From Cellulomonas chitinilytica (GTDB lineage: Bacteria; Actinomycetota; Actinomycetes; Actinomycetales; Cellulomonadaceae), in contig NZ_BONK01000012.1 in the NCBI RefSeq assembly GCF_016862675.1, positions 62,001 through 126,000 of the forward strand: a stretch of DNA of 64,000 nucleotides. The letters run 5' to 3'. Position numbers and translations under genes: made by a program. Positions 16,717-25,001 of the stretch are shown here, piece after piece; position 1 is the first letter of the stretch, and every line of letters begins with the position of its first letter. The notes under the pieces are model-generated. The model searched no databases and had not been told where the DNA came from. It saw only the letters and a program-made list of their open reading frames with translations.

Positions 16717-17505
16717 TCAGGCGTCGCGGGGAGCGTCCTGCGGGGCCTCGATCTGGGCCGTCACCGGGGTCGTGCCGAGCTGGGTCGGGGCGCTGCCCGA
16801 CTTCAGGGCCAGCAGCCGGGCCTCGATCTCGAGCTGCTCGCCCGACTGCTCGAGCTCCGCGAACTGGGCGTCGAGCGACGACGAGGCGAGCTCCGCCTGA
16901 CCCATCGTGAGGGCCTCCTCGCGGCGCACCTTCTCCTCGAAGCGGGCGATCTCGCTCGTCGGGTCCAGCACGTTGATCGAGCTGATCGCCGTCTGCACCG
17001 TCTGCTGCGCCTGCGCCGACTTCTGCCGGGCGACGAGCGTGTCCCGGCGGGACTTGAGCTGGCCGAGCTTGTCCTTCATCTGCGCCAGGCCCGTCTTGAG
17101 CTTCTCGACGGTCTCGCGCTGCGACGCGATGAGGGGCTCGGCGTCCCGGACCTCGCCCTCGGCGGTGATCTGCTTGCCGAGCGCGACCTTCGCAAGGTTG
17201 TCGAAGCGGTCCGCCTTGACCGCGTCGCCCGCCGCGCGGGCCTGGTCGGCGGCCGTCGACGCGGCGAGCGCCTTCTGACCCCACTCGCGTGCGGCCCGGA
17301 CGTCCTCGTTGTAGTCCTGCTCGGCGAGCCGCAGGTTGCCGATGGTCTGCGCGATGGCCTTCTCGGCCTCCGCGATCGAGTTCGTGTAGTCGCGGACCAG
17401 CTGGTCCAGCATCTTCTGCGGGTCCTCCGCCTGGTCGATCAGCGCGTTGATGTTCGCGCGGGTCAGCTGCGTGATGCGGCCGAAGATGCTCTGCTTCTCG
17501 GTCAT
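16717..17505 (-). CDS. pspA: PspA/IM30-family membrane-stress protein
   Basis: 262 residues, mostly long coiled coil. The start SIFGRITQLTRANINALIDQAEDPQKMLDQLVRDY is the PspA N-terminus (amphipathic membrane-binding helix, then the paired helices). The rest is heptad-rich (LRLAEQDYNEDV, KVALGKQITAEGEV, LKTGLAQMKDKLGQLKSRRD). Such proteins form ESCRT-III-like coats on stressed cytoplasmic membranes. The ATG follows GAGAGG. It lies 65 bases after the TPM-domain gene on the same strand, an actinobacterial pairing that suggests joint envelope maintenance. Confidence 0.92.
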   Translation of the reverse strand: MTEKQSIFGRITQLTRANINALIDQAEDPQKMLDQLVRDYTNSIAEAEKAIAQTIGNLRLAEQDYNEDVRAAREWGQKALAASTAADQARAAGDAVKADRFDNLAKVALGKQITAEGEVRDAEPLIASQRETVEKLKTGLAQMKDKLGQLKSRRDTLVARQKSAQAQQTVQTAISSINVLDPTSEIARFEEKVRREEALTMGQAELASSSLDAQFAELEQSGEQLEIEARLLALKSGSAPTQLGTTPVTAQIEAPQDAPRDA

Positions 17506-17570
17506 CGTGCCGTGCCTCTCGTCGTCAGTGCTCGTCCGTGCTGTCTCTACCAGTCGTCGTGCGGCGTCGG

Positions 17571-19568
17571 TCAGAACCCGCCGCCGAACCCGCCGTCCCC
17601 GAAGCCGCCGCCCCCGCCGTCGCCGCCTCCGCCGCCCCAGCCGCCACCGCCGCCGTCGCTCCAGCCGCCGCCGTGGTGCCCGCCGCCGAACCCGCCGCCC
17701 CCGCGCAGGATCGAGTCGAGCAGGATGCCGCCGAGCACCATCCCGCCCACGTTGTTGAAGCCTCCGCCCTGCCGCCCGCCGACCCCGGCGAAGTCCTGCT
17801 GGTGGTCGACGTCCGCCTGCGCGAGCTGCTGCGCCTCGACGGCGAGCTCCTGCGCCCGTCGGCCCGACTCGAGGGCGCGCTCCGGGTCGTGGCCGCGCTG
17901 GTCGAGGGCCTGGCTGCGCAGCCGTTCGGCCTCCGCGAGCCGGGTGCGGGCCTCCGGGCCGATCGCGCCGCGGCGGGTCGCGACGAAGTCGCTGGTCGCG
18001 CGCAGCGTGGAGTCGAGGCGGCCGATGAGGTCGTCGAGCAGCCCGAGGGCCCGGCGCGCACGCTCGTCGGCCTCGCGCATCGGGGCGAGGGCGGCGTCGA
18101 GCGCGGCCTCGGCGTCGGTGATGGTCCGCAGGGCCGCGAGCGGGTCGCCGGTGCCGCCGCGGGCGGTCCGGGCGGTCTCGATCGCGGCTGTCGCCGTGGC
18201 CGCCGGTCCTGCGACGTCCTGGTTGCCCGCCGCGAGGCGACGGACGTCGGCGAGGTCCGACGAGATCGACGCGACCGCGGCGTCGAGGCGCGGGCCGATC
18301 GTCGCGAGGTCCGCACCGGCCCGGTCCACGGCGTCGAGCAACGTGGTGACCTGGCCGAGCGCCTCCTCGGTGGCTCGCGCGTAGCCGACCGCGATGCGGC
18401 GCTCGTCCCGGGCGCACGCGTCGCGGCCCTTGAGGATCGTGGCCGAGATCTCGTCGAGCAGCAGGCGCGCCTGCTCGGGGTTGTGCTGCACCGACGCGAG
18501 CGCGCTCGCCGGGTACTGCGCCGCGAGCGCCGTGAGCACGGCCCGCGCCGGCTCGATGCGGGCCTGCAGGTCCGCGACGGTCCGCTCGTGGGTGGTGAGG
18601 GCCGCGTCCACCCCCGCCTCCAGGTCGCGCAGGTGGTCGAAGCCCGCCTTCTGCGCCTCCAGGTCGGCGGCGACCTGCTGGCACTGCCGCAGGATGCGCG
18701 TCGCCGTCTCCCGGACCTGCGGCTCGGAGTCGGGCACGTCGTCGTCGAGCGTCTGGCGCAGGCGGAACGCCTCCGTGACGCGCTGCTTGGCGCCCGCGAG
18801 CACCTCCTCGAACTCCTTCGTCGCGCTCGGGCCGAACTGCGCCTGCGCGAAGCCGAGCTCCTGCTCGGACGTGCGCAGCGCGTCGTCGATGGCGACGAGG
18901 GCGGTCGACGAGCGGCGGTCCAGCTCGGCCGTCGGGAGCATCGCGAGCTCGTCGGCGGGCTCGGCCTGGGGCGCGGCGGCGACCTGCTGCCGGCGCGAGC
19001 GGCCCCGCAGCCACCCGAACAGCACGAACCCGCCGATCACCAGCAGGCCGACGACGAGCACGCCGCCGAACCCGAAGGCGCCCGACGAGCCGCCGCCGGT
19101 CGCCTGCTCGCGCAACGTGTCCGCCGCCGTGATCGCGGCGCCGGCCCAGTCGTCGTCGCGGAGCTTGTCCTCCGTGGCGTCTGCGGCCTTCTGGACCTGG
19201 CTGCTCGACAGGTCGCCGGTGGATTCCGGGACGAGCGCATACCGGCGCGCGTCGGTGGCGACCGCCAGGACGAAGTCCCCGCTCCCGAGGCCCGACTGCG
19301 TCGCGGTCTCGCGCGCCCACGCCTTCGGGTCAGCGCCGCCGAAGTCCGACACGTAGACGACGTACAGCTGGTACGGCGTGTCCGCGGCGAGCTTGTCGAG
19401 GGCCGCCTGGACCTCGCCCTCCTGCCCGTCGAGGGCACCCACCTGGTCGGTGATCTCACCGGTCAGCGACTGCGGCTCGGCCGCCGACGCCGGTGCACCT
19501 CCCACCAGCAGGAACAGGCCCAGGAGGGCAGGGACGAGGAGCAGTGACGCACGACGACGGGGGAGCAC
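17571..19568 (-). CDS. TPM-domain membrane protein with coiled-coil region and Gly-rich tail
   Basis: 665 residues. Signal peptide (LLLVPALLGLFLLVGGAPASA, cleavage about residue 30), TPM domain about 33-155 (VYVSDFGGADPKAWARETA, GSGDFVLAVATDARRYALV), one membrane segment about 168-187, a long cytoplasmic helical region about 200-600 and a tail of about 55 residues dominated by GGG, GGW and GGF. TPM domains (YgcG/Psb32 type) face the extracytoplasmic side and are linked to membrane or photosystem maintenance. The GTG at 19568 is preferred: GGAAGG lies 8 bases before it and the signal peptide begins there. Sits upstream of pspA. Confidence 0.87.
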   Translation of the reverse strand: MLPRRRASLLLVPALLGLFLLVGGAPASAAEPQSLTGEITDQVGALDGQEGEVQAALDKLAADTPYQLYVVYVSDFGGADPKAWARETATQSGLGSGDFVLAVATDARRYALVPESTGDLSSSQVQKAADATEDKLRDDDWAGAAITAADTLREQATGGGSSGAFGFGGVLVVGLLVIGGFVLFGWLRGRSRRQQVAAAPQAEPADELAMLPTAELDRRSSTALVAIDDALRTSEQELGFAQAQFGPSATKEFEEVLAGAKQRVTEAFRLRQTLDDDVPDSEPQVRETATRILRQCQQVAADLEAQKAGFDHLRDLEAGVDAALTTHERTVADLQARIEPARAVLTALAAQYPASALASVQHNPEQARLLLDEISATILKGRDACARDERRIAVGYARATEEALGQVTTLLDAVDRAGADLATIGPRLDAAVASISSDLADVRRLAAGNQDVAGPAATATAAIETARTARGGTGDPLAALRTITDAEAALDAALAPMREADERARRALGLLDDLIGRLDSTLRATSDFVATRRGAIGPEARTRLAEAERLRSQALDQRGHDPERALESGRRAQELAVEAQQLAQADVDHQQDFAGVGGRQGGGFNNVGGMVLGGILLDSILRGGGGFGGGHHGGGWSDGGGGGWGGGGGDGGGGGFGDGGFGGGF

Positions 19569-19638
19569 CCGATGATCCTTCCGGAGGGCTGTACCGGTCG
19601 CAACGACGGATGTCACCAGCCGGTTCCCGGTCGTGCCG

Positions 19639-20247
19639 TCAGCGGCTCCCGGTGCCGGCGACCGTCGGGAACTCACGGCAGAGCTGCTGGTGGTCGGCCT
19701 CGATGCCGGACGAGTCGCCCTGCCGCATCGGGACGAGCACGTTCGACACCCAGCCGTGGTCCGGATCGGACATCACCTGCGTGTAGAACGGGCCGGTCGC
19801 CCACGCCTCGAGCATCTCGGCCGCGTGCGCGACCCTCCGCGCATCGTCTGACGACTCCGCCGTGAGGTACTCGTCCTCCCACGCGCACAGCCACGTGAAG
19901 TTCGCGACGTTGCGGCCGGCACCCTGCTCGACCACGCCGTCCGTCGGGAGGAAGGCGGCGGGCAGGGCGGCCGGGTAGTCGAGGCCGTCGGGCAGCGGCA
20001 GCTCGATCGCGTCGACGGCGGCGCGGTACTCGGCCGCCGCCGACTCGTCCGTCAGCGCCACGAACGCGTCCGGCTCGGGGCTCGCCCCTGTGCCGGACGG
20101 TGCGACGACGGGTGCGGGGGTCGCGGCGGGCGGCTCCGCGACCGGCTGCGAGCCGCAGGCGGCGAGGACGAGCACGGCACCGACGCCCAGGGCGGCGACA
20201 GCAGGACGTGGGGTGCGCGTCGGGTGCGCGCCGGGGGCGGAGTTCAC
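19639..20247 (-). CDS. Putative lipoprotein of unknown function
   Basis: 202 residues. The lipoprotein signal has hydrophobic stretch VAALGVGAVLVLAACG with lipobox LAAC (Cys 31). A Pro/Ala/Thr-rich linker (about 33-60) follows, then a globular part with FTWLCAWEDEYL and QQLCREFPTVAG whose cysteines could pair outside the membrane. No family recognised. The GTG start is supported by GGAAGG. Stands alone between the TPM gene and the helicase gene. Confidence 0.75.
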   Translation of the reverse strand: MNSAPGAHPTRTPRPAVAALGVGAVLVLAACGSQPVAEPPAATPAPVVAPSGTGASPEPDAFVALTDESAAAEYRAAVDAIELPLPDGLDYPAALPAAFLPTDGVVEQGAGRNVANFTWLCAWEDEYLTAESSDDARRVAHAAEMLEAWATGPFYTQVMSDPDHGWVSNVLVPMRQGDSSGIEADHQQLCREFPTVAGTGSR

Positions 20248-20309
20248 CGGGCGAGCCTTCCACGCGCCCGCGCCCGGCGTGGGCGGTTCGCCGGTGCCAG
20301 GGTCGGGCG

Positions 20310-21974
20310 TCAGTCGCGTTCGAGCTCGCCGCGATCGGCGAGCAGGTCCTCCGCGTCGACGATCGTGTACGCGTACCCCTGCTCGGCGAGGAACCGTTGC
20401 CGGTGGGCGGCGAAGTCCTGGTCGACGGTGTCGCGCGCGACGACCGTGTAGAAGTGCGCCGTCTTCCCGTCGGACTTGGGGCGCATGATCCGGCCGAGCC
20501 GCTGCGCCTCCTCCTGGCGGGACCCGAACGACCCCGACACCTGGATGGCGACGGACGCCTCGGGCAGGTCGATCGAGAAGTTCGCGACCTTCGACACGAC
20601 GAGCTTGTGGATCTCGCCGTTGCGGAACGCGTCGAACAGCCGCTGCCGCTCGCTGACCCGCGTCTCGCCGGTGATGAGGTCGGCGTCGAGGTGCTCGGCG
20701 AGCTCGTGGAGCTGGTCGAGGTACTGGCCGATGACGAGCACCTGGTCGTCGGTGTGCTGCGCGACGAGGTGCTCGACGACCTTGTTCTTGCCCCGGGCCG
20801 TCGCGGCGAGCCGGTACTTGTCCTCCGGCTCGGCCGTCGCGTAGGCCATGCGCTCGGCGTCGGGCAGCGTGAGGCGGACCTCGACGCAGTCCGCGGGGGC
20901 GATGTAGCCCTGCGCCTCGATGTCCTTCCACGGCGCGTCGAACCGCTTGGGGCCGATGAGGCTGAACACCTCGTCCTCGCGGCCGTCCTCCCGCACGAGC
21001 GTCGCGGTGAGGCCGAGGCGGCGACGCGCCTGCAGGTCGGCGGTCATGCGGAAGATCGGGGCGGGCAGCAGGTGCACCTCGTCGTACACGACGAGGCCCC
21101 AGTCGCGGGCGTCGAGCAGCTCGAGGTGCGTGTAGACGCCCTTCCGCCTCGTCGTGAGCACCTGGTAGGTCGCGATGGTGACCGGGCGGATCTCCTTGCG
21201 GGCGCCGGAGTACTCGCCGATCTCGTCCTCGGTCAGCGTCGTGCGCTTGACGAGCTCGTCGCGCCACTGCCGGGCGCTGACCGTGTTCGTCACGAGGATG
21301 AGCGTGGTCGTCGACGAGCGGGCCATCGACGCGGCCCCGACGATCGTCTTGCCCGCCCCGCACGGGAGCACCACGACCCCGGACCCGCCGTGCCAGAACC
21401 CGTCGACGGCCTGCTGCTGGTACGGCCGCAGGTGCCAGCCGTCCTGCTCCAGGGCGATCGCGTGCGCCTCGCCGTCGACGTACCCGGCGAGGTCCTCGGC
21501 GGGCCAGCCGAGCTTGAGCAGCACCTGCTTGAGGTGGCCCCGCTCGGACGGGTGGACGATGACGTCGGTGTCGTCCAGCTGGGTGCCCAGCAGCCCGGCG
21601 GTCCGGCGGGACCGGATCACCTCGGCCAGCACCGCCGGGTCGAGCGAGTGCAGGACGAGCCCGTGCACCGGGTCCTGGATCAGCTGCAGGCGCCCGTACC
21701 GGGACATCGTGTCGGCGACGTCGACCAGCAGCGCGTGCGGCACGGGGTAGCGCGAGTACTCGAGCAGCACGTCGACGACCTGCTCGGCGTCGTGACCGGC
21801 CGCGCGGGCGTTCCACAGGCCCAGCGGCGTGAGCCGGTACGTGTGCACGTGCTCCGGGGCCCGCTCGAGCTCGGCGAACGGCGCGATGGCCCGGCGGCAG
21901 GCCTCGGCCTGGTCGTGGTCCACCTCGAGCAGCAGCGTCTTGTCGCTCTGCACGATCAACGGGCCGTTCGTCAC
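20310..21974 (-). CDS. XPB-type DNA repair helicase
   Basis: 554 residues, superfamily 2. An N-terminal XPB-like domain (about 1-175) is followed by RecA domain 1: Q-motif HLRPYQQQAV, Walker A LPCGAGKT (204-210), Walker B VVYDEVHLLP (DEVH 298-301), motif III LGLTATL. RecA domain 2 has VLVIGQYLDQL, SGSFGSRQEEAQRLGRIMRPK (motif VI) and a C-terminal VYAYTIVDAEDLL-like end. Bacterial XPB is an ATP-dependent 3'-5' helicase found with a nuclease or accessory gene. Here the gene upstream is a helicase-associated protein with GTGA overlap. Strong GAGGAG ribosome-binding site. Confidence 0.93.
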   Translation of the reverse strand: MTNGPLIVQSDKTLLLEVDHDQAEACRRAIAPFAELERAPEHVHTYRLTPLGLWNARAAGHDAEQVVDVLLEYSRYPVPHALLVDVADTMSRYGRLQLIQDPVHGLVLHSLDPAVLAEVIRSRRTAGLLGTQLDDTDVIVHPSERGHLKQVLLKLGWPAEDLAGYVDGEAHAIALEQDGWHLRPYQQQAVDGFWHGGSGVVVLPCGAGKTIVGAASMARSSTTTLILVTNTVSARQWRDELVKRTTLTEDEIGEYSGARKEIRPVTIATYQVLTTRRKGVYTHLELLDARDWGLVVYDEVHLLPAPIFRMTADLQARRRLGLTATLVREDGREDEVFSLIGPKRFDAPWKDIEAQGYIAPADCVEVRLTLPDAERMAYATAEPEDKYRLAATARGKNKVVEHLVAQHTDDQVLVIGQYLDQLHELAEHLDADLITGETRVSERQRLFDAFRNGEIHKLVVSKVANFSIDLPEASVAIQVSGSFGSRQEEAQRLGRIMRPKSDGKTAHFYTVVARDTVDQDFAAHRQRFLAEQGYAYTIVDAEDLLADRGELERD

Positions 21975-24292
21975 GGGCTCTCCTCTTCTCTCGTGACCGA
22001 CGCGATGCGGTGCACCGCGATGGTCAGCTCCGCCTCGCGGGCGGGGTCGACGGCGCGCACGCGACCGCCCTCGACGAGGACGGGGCGCAGCAGCCGCTTC
22101 TCGGTGAGGCCCTGGGGGCCGACGAGCTCCACCCACACGGGTGCGCGTTCGGCGGCGGCCTCGCGCAGCAGCACCAACGCGCCGGCGGGGTCCGCTGTTC
22201 CGGCGGTCGTGGCCTTCGCCTGCCGGCCGGGTGTCACGGGGGTCGGCGCCGGCGCGCTGCGGTCCTCGTCGGCGCGTCGCAGCCGGGGGACGAGCGCCTG
22301 CAGCCGGTCCGCGGGCAGCGCCTCCTGCGGGCCGACGACGGCCGCGGCGTCGGCGGCCCTGCGTCGCGCCGCCGCGGCACCGCGCCGGCCGACCCGCCGC
22401 ACCTCGGGCGTCAGGTGCAGCACCTGCCCGTCCGGCCCCTCCGCGACCGGGGCCAGCCCGGCCTCCCGCAGCGCCTCGACGAGCTCGCGGGTCGACCCCT
22501 GGGCGACCAGGACGGTCGGCGCGAGCGCCACCAGCCCGAGGTCGGCGAACCGGGGGTCGTCGACGAGCCCCGCCAGCAGCGCGGGGTCGTCGGCCCGCAG
22601 GTAGCTCGCTGCCGCACCCGCACGGAGCCGGCCGTGCCGGCGTGCCGCGTCCCGGACCAGGTAGTCGAGCGGCTGGGGGACCGGGCCGCGGGCGTGGGAC
22701 GCGAGCTCGGCGAGCAGGGCGTCGGCCGTGGCCCCCGCGTCGAGCGCCGCGCGCACCGAGTCGGCCGTGAACCGCACGGTCACCGCGCCGCCCCTGGACT
22801 CGACGCGCGCGGTGCGGTCGAGCAGGTCCTCGAGCGCGGCCGACGGGCGCCCCGGCACGATGCCCGTGAGGTCGCCCTGCAGCAGCACCTCGTCGACGGC
22901 GGCCGGCAGGGCCGCGGCCAGCGCGGCGGCGGCGTCGTCGCCCGCGACCAGGGCCCGGCCCGCGTCCGACAGCGCACCCGCGCCCAGCACACCGAGCCGT
23001 CCCGCCTCGAGCAGCACGGCCTCCACCGCGCTCGTCGGCGGCACCGACCGGGGCGTGCGCCACCGCAGCACCTCGAGCACCTGCGGCGCGGTCAGCACGA
23101 CGCCGCGGCCCGCGTCCGCGAGCGTGCCGAGCACCGTCGCCCGCAGCCGCGGAGCCCACGCCCGGACGAGCTCCGGGTCGAGCGCGGCCCGCAGGGCGCT
23201 GCGCTCGTCGCGCGTGCCCACCAGCCACGCCGCGCGCGGCGACGTCAGCCACGTGCGGGCGAGCGCCGCCCAGCGCTCGGCCACGTCCTGGCCCCACCAG
23301 TCGTCGACCGCGACCGTCGGGACGAACGACGGGACCTCCTCGCCGTCGTCGGCGACGAACCCCGCGGCCCCCGCGAGCTCGACGACGAACGCCGCCTCGC
23401 CCTCGTCGAGCTCGAGCAGCGACGCGGTCCGCTTGAGCTCCCGGACGCCCAGCCCCCCGGCGCGCAGGACGGGCGGCGGTGACTGCTCCCACGACCGCGT
23501 CAGCCGGGCGACCAGCCGGGCGGCCCGCTCCCCGGCGGCGGCGGACTCGGCGGCCACGAGCGCCTCCGGCCGGACGACCGCGTCCGACGGCAGGGGCGGC
23601 GCCGTCGCCGGCCGGCGGTGCGTACGGCCGCCGCGCAGCGTGAGCGCGACCGCGCGCGGCAGCAGGACGTGCCTGTTGTCGCCCGGCACGAGCAGGCCGT
23701 GCCGGAGCAGCCAGGTGACGGCCGTCGCGCTCGGGCTGCCCGGCGACGGGGACAGACCCACCGGCGGACCCCAGGTGAGCGCGTCGAGCACCTGGCGGGC
23801 GCCCGCGGGTGCGTCGTCGAGCAGCGCGCGGACCACGTCCGGGTCGGTCGGCGGGTGCACGGCACGGTGATGATCCACCGGGGCGAGCCCCGCCGGGTAC
23901 GGGCCGAGGGCCTCGGGCAGCCCCGGCGACGGGTGCAGGGCGGCGTCGGGCGCCGTGTCCTCGGGGAAGACGAGCGCGCGCTCCTGCGCCGACCGCAGCG
24001 ACGCCTCGACGGCGGCCACCGACGCGGCGTCGTCGTGGCCCGCGACCGCCCGCACGACCTGGGCGGCCGAGACCTGCCCGGACTCGTCGAGCGCGACCAC
24101 CGCCTCGAGGACCTGCAGGACCCCGGCGTCGACGGACGCGAGCGCCCGGTCGAGGCTGGAGCGGCTCGTCGCACGGACGGCCAGCGACGACAGCGTGGAC
24201 GGCGACGGGGCCGCCAGGTCCGGGCGCAGCCGCAGCAGGGCGACGAGCTCGTCGTCGCTGCGCGCACGCAGGTACCCGGTGAACGTGGCCAT
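21971..24292 (-). CDS. Helicase-associated protein paired with XPB (helicase C-terminal/XPB-Ssl2-like)
   Basis: 773 residues, Ala/Leu-rich. It begins MATFTGYLRARSDDELVALLRLRPDLAAPSP, typical of the large actinobacterial helicase-associated proteins encoded next to XPB. The C-terminal part (about 560-650; VTVRFTADSVRAALDAG, LDYLVRDAARRHGRLRAG, VLVAQGSTRELVEALREAGL) resembles the damage-recognition-like domain of the XPB/Ssl2 family. No Walker motifs, so not itself an ATPase. ATG 24292 is chosen over an upstream start because the conserved protein begins there. The stop overlaps the XPB GTG, implying a complex. Confidence 0.82.
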   Translation of the reverse strand: MATFTGYLRARSDDELVALLRLRPDLAAPSPSTLSSLAVRATSRSSLDRALASVDAGVLQVLEAVVALDESGQVSAAQVVRAVAGHDDAASVAAVEASLRSAQERALVFPEDTAPDAALHPSPGLPEALGPYPAGLAPVDHHRAVHPPTDPDVVRALLDDAPAGARQVLDALTWGPPVGLSPSPGSPSATAVTWLLRHGLLVPGDNRHVLLPRAVALTLRGGRTHRRPATAPPLPSDAVVRPEALVAAESAAAGERAARLVARLTRSWEQSPPPVLRAGGLGVRELKRTASLLELDEGEAAFVVELAGAAGFVADDGEEVPSFVPTVAVDDWWGQDVAERWAALARTWLTSPRAAWLVGTRDERSALRAALDPELVRAWAPRLRATVLGTLADAGRGVVLTAPQVLEVLRWRTPRSVPPTSAVEAVLLEAGRLGVLGAGALSDAGRALVAGDDAAAALAAALPAAVDEVLLQGDLTGIVPGRPSAALEDLLDRTARVESRGGAVTVRFTADSVRAALDAGATADALLAELASHARGPVPQPLDYLVRDAARRHGRLRAGAAASYLRADDPALLAGLVDDPRFADLGLVALAPTVLVAQGSTRELVEALREAGLAPVAEGPDGQVLHLTPEVRRVGRRGAAAARRRAADAAAVVGPQEALPADRLQALVPRLRRADEDRSAPAPTPVTPGRQAKATTAGTADPAGALVLLREAAAERAPVWVELVGPQGLTEKRLLRPVLVEGGRVRAVDPAREAELTIAVHRIASVTREEESP

Positions 24293-24398
24293 CCGCACCA
24301 CGATACGTGGGTCGGCTGCGCCGGGTCCCGGCGCACCACGCCAACCCGCCGCCCGTGCGTCGCCCTCCCGCCCGTGCGCCCACCACGGCACCACCGCC

Positions 24399-24464
24399 GA
24401 GAACGTGACTTCGGGGCGAGAACGTGACTTCGCAGTGACGTTCTCGCCCCGAAGTCACGTTCTC
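24399..24464. repeat. 27-bp perfect inverted repeat with internal 15-bp repeats
   Basis: Left arm 24399-24425 and right arm 24438-24464 are exact reverse complements, with a 12-base loop. The unit GAGAACGTGACTTCG occurs at 24399-24413 and 24418-24432 as a direct repeat and inverted at 24450-24464. It lies in the 326-base space upstream of cspA, after the divergent helicase-associated gene start. The order looks like a REP/MITE-type palindrome rather than a terminator, because no gene ends here. Confidence 0.8.
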
Positions 24465-24618
24465 AGTGGCGCGGGGGGCGGAGGCGCGAGGGCTGCGGGG
24501 GTGGAGGCGTGGGGGTGGTGCGGGGGTGTCGGGGGCGGTGGAGGCGGTTTGCATGCGGTGCGGCCGGTAACCTGGAGGGTCAGGACGTTGTTTTCTTCTC
24601 TCACGACAGGGGTCTGCC

Positions 24619-24999
24619 GTGCCCACCGGCAAGGTCAAGTGGTTCGACACCGAGCGTGGCTTCGGTTTCATCGCCGGCGATGACGGCGGCGAGGTCTTCC
24701 TGCACGCGTCGGCGCTCCCCGAGGGCGTCGTCCCGAAGCCGGGCACCAAGGTGGACTTCGGCGTCGCCGACGGTCGCCGCGGCCCGCAGGCGCTGTCCGT
24801 GAAGATCCTCGACCCGCTGCCGTCGGTCGCGAAGGCCGCCCGCAAGCCGGCCGACGACATGGCGGTCATCATCGAGGACCTCATCAAGGTGCTCGACAAG
24901 GTCGGCAACGACCTGCGCCGCGGCCGCTACCCCGAGAAGGCCCGGGCCACCCAGTACGCGACGCTGCTGCGCGCCGTCGCCGACGACCTCGAGGCCTGA
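24619..24999 (+). CDS. Cold-shock-domain protein with C-terminal extension
   Basis: 126 residues. A cold-shock domain occupies 1-65: GKVKWFDTERGFGFI (RNP1 GFGFI), EVFLHAS (RNP2), GTKVDFGV. The C-terminal 60 residues (AVIIEDLIKVLDKVGNDLRRGRYPEKARATQYATLLRAVADDL) form a helical extension common in a second class of actinobacterial CspA-like proteins. Binds single-stranded RNA/DNA, likely as an RNA chaperone. The GTG start lies in a pyrimidine-rich leader. Three bases separate its stop and the DUF3027 start, so it heads an operon. Confidence 0.92.
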   Translation: MPTGKVKWFDTERGFGFIAGDDGGEVFLHASALPEGVVPKPGTKVDFGVADGRRGPQALSVKILDPLPSVAKAARKPADDMAVIIEDLIKVLDKVGNDLRRGRYPEKARATQYATLLRAVADDLEA

Positions 25000-25001
25000 C
25001 C

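Noticed and set aside
24549-24573. Promoter TTGCAT / TAACCT before cspA
   Set aside because: Spacing is only 13 bases, too short for a standard sigma-70 promoter; not listed as a feature.
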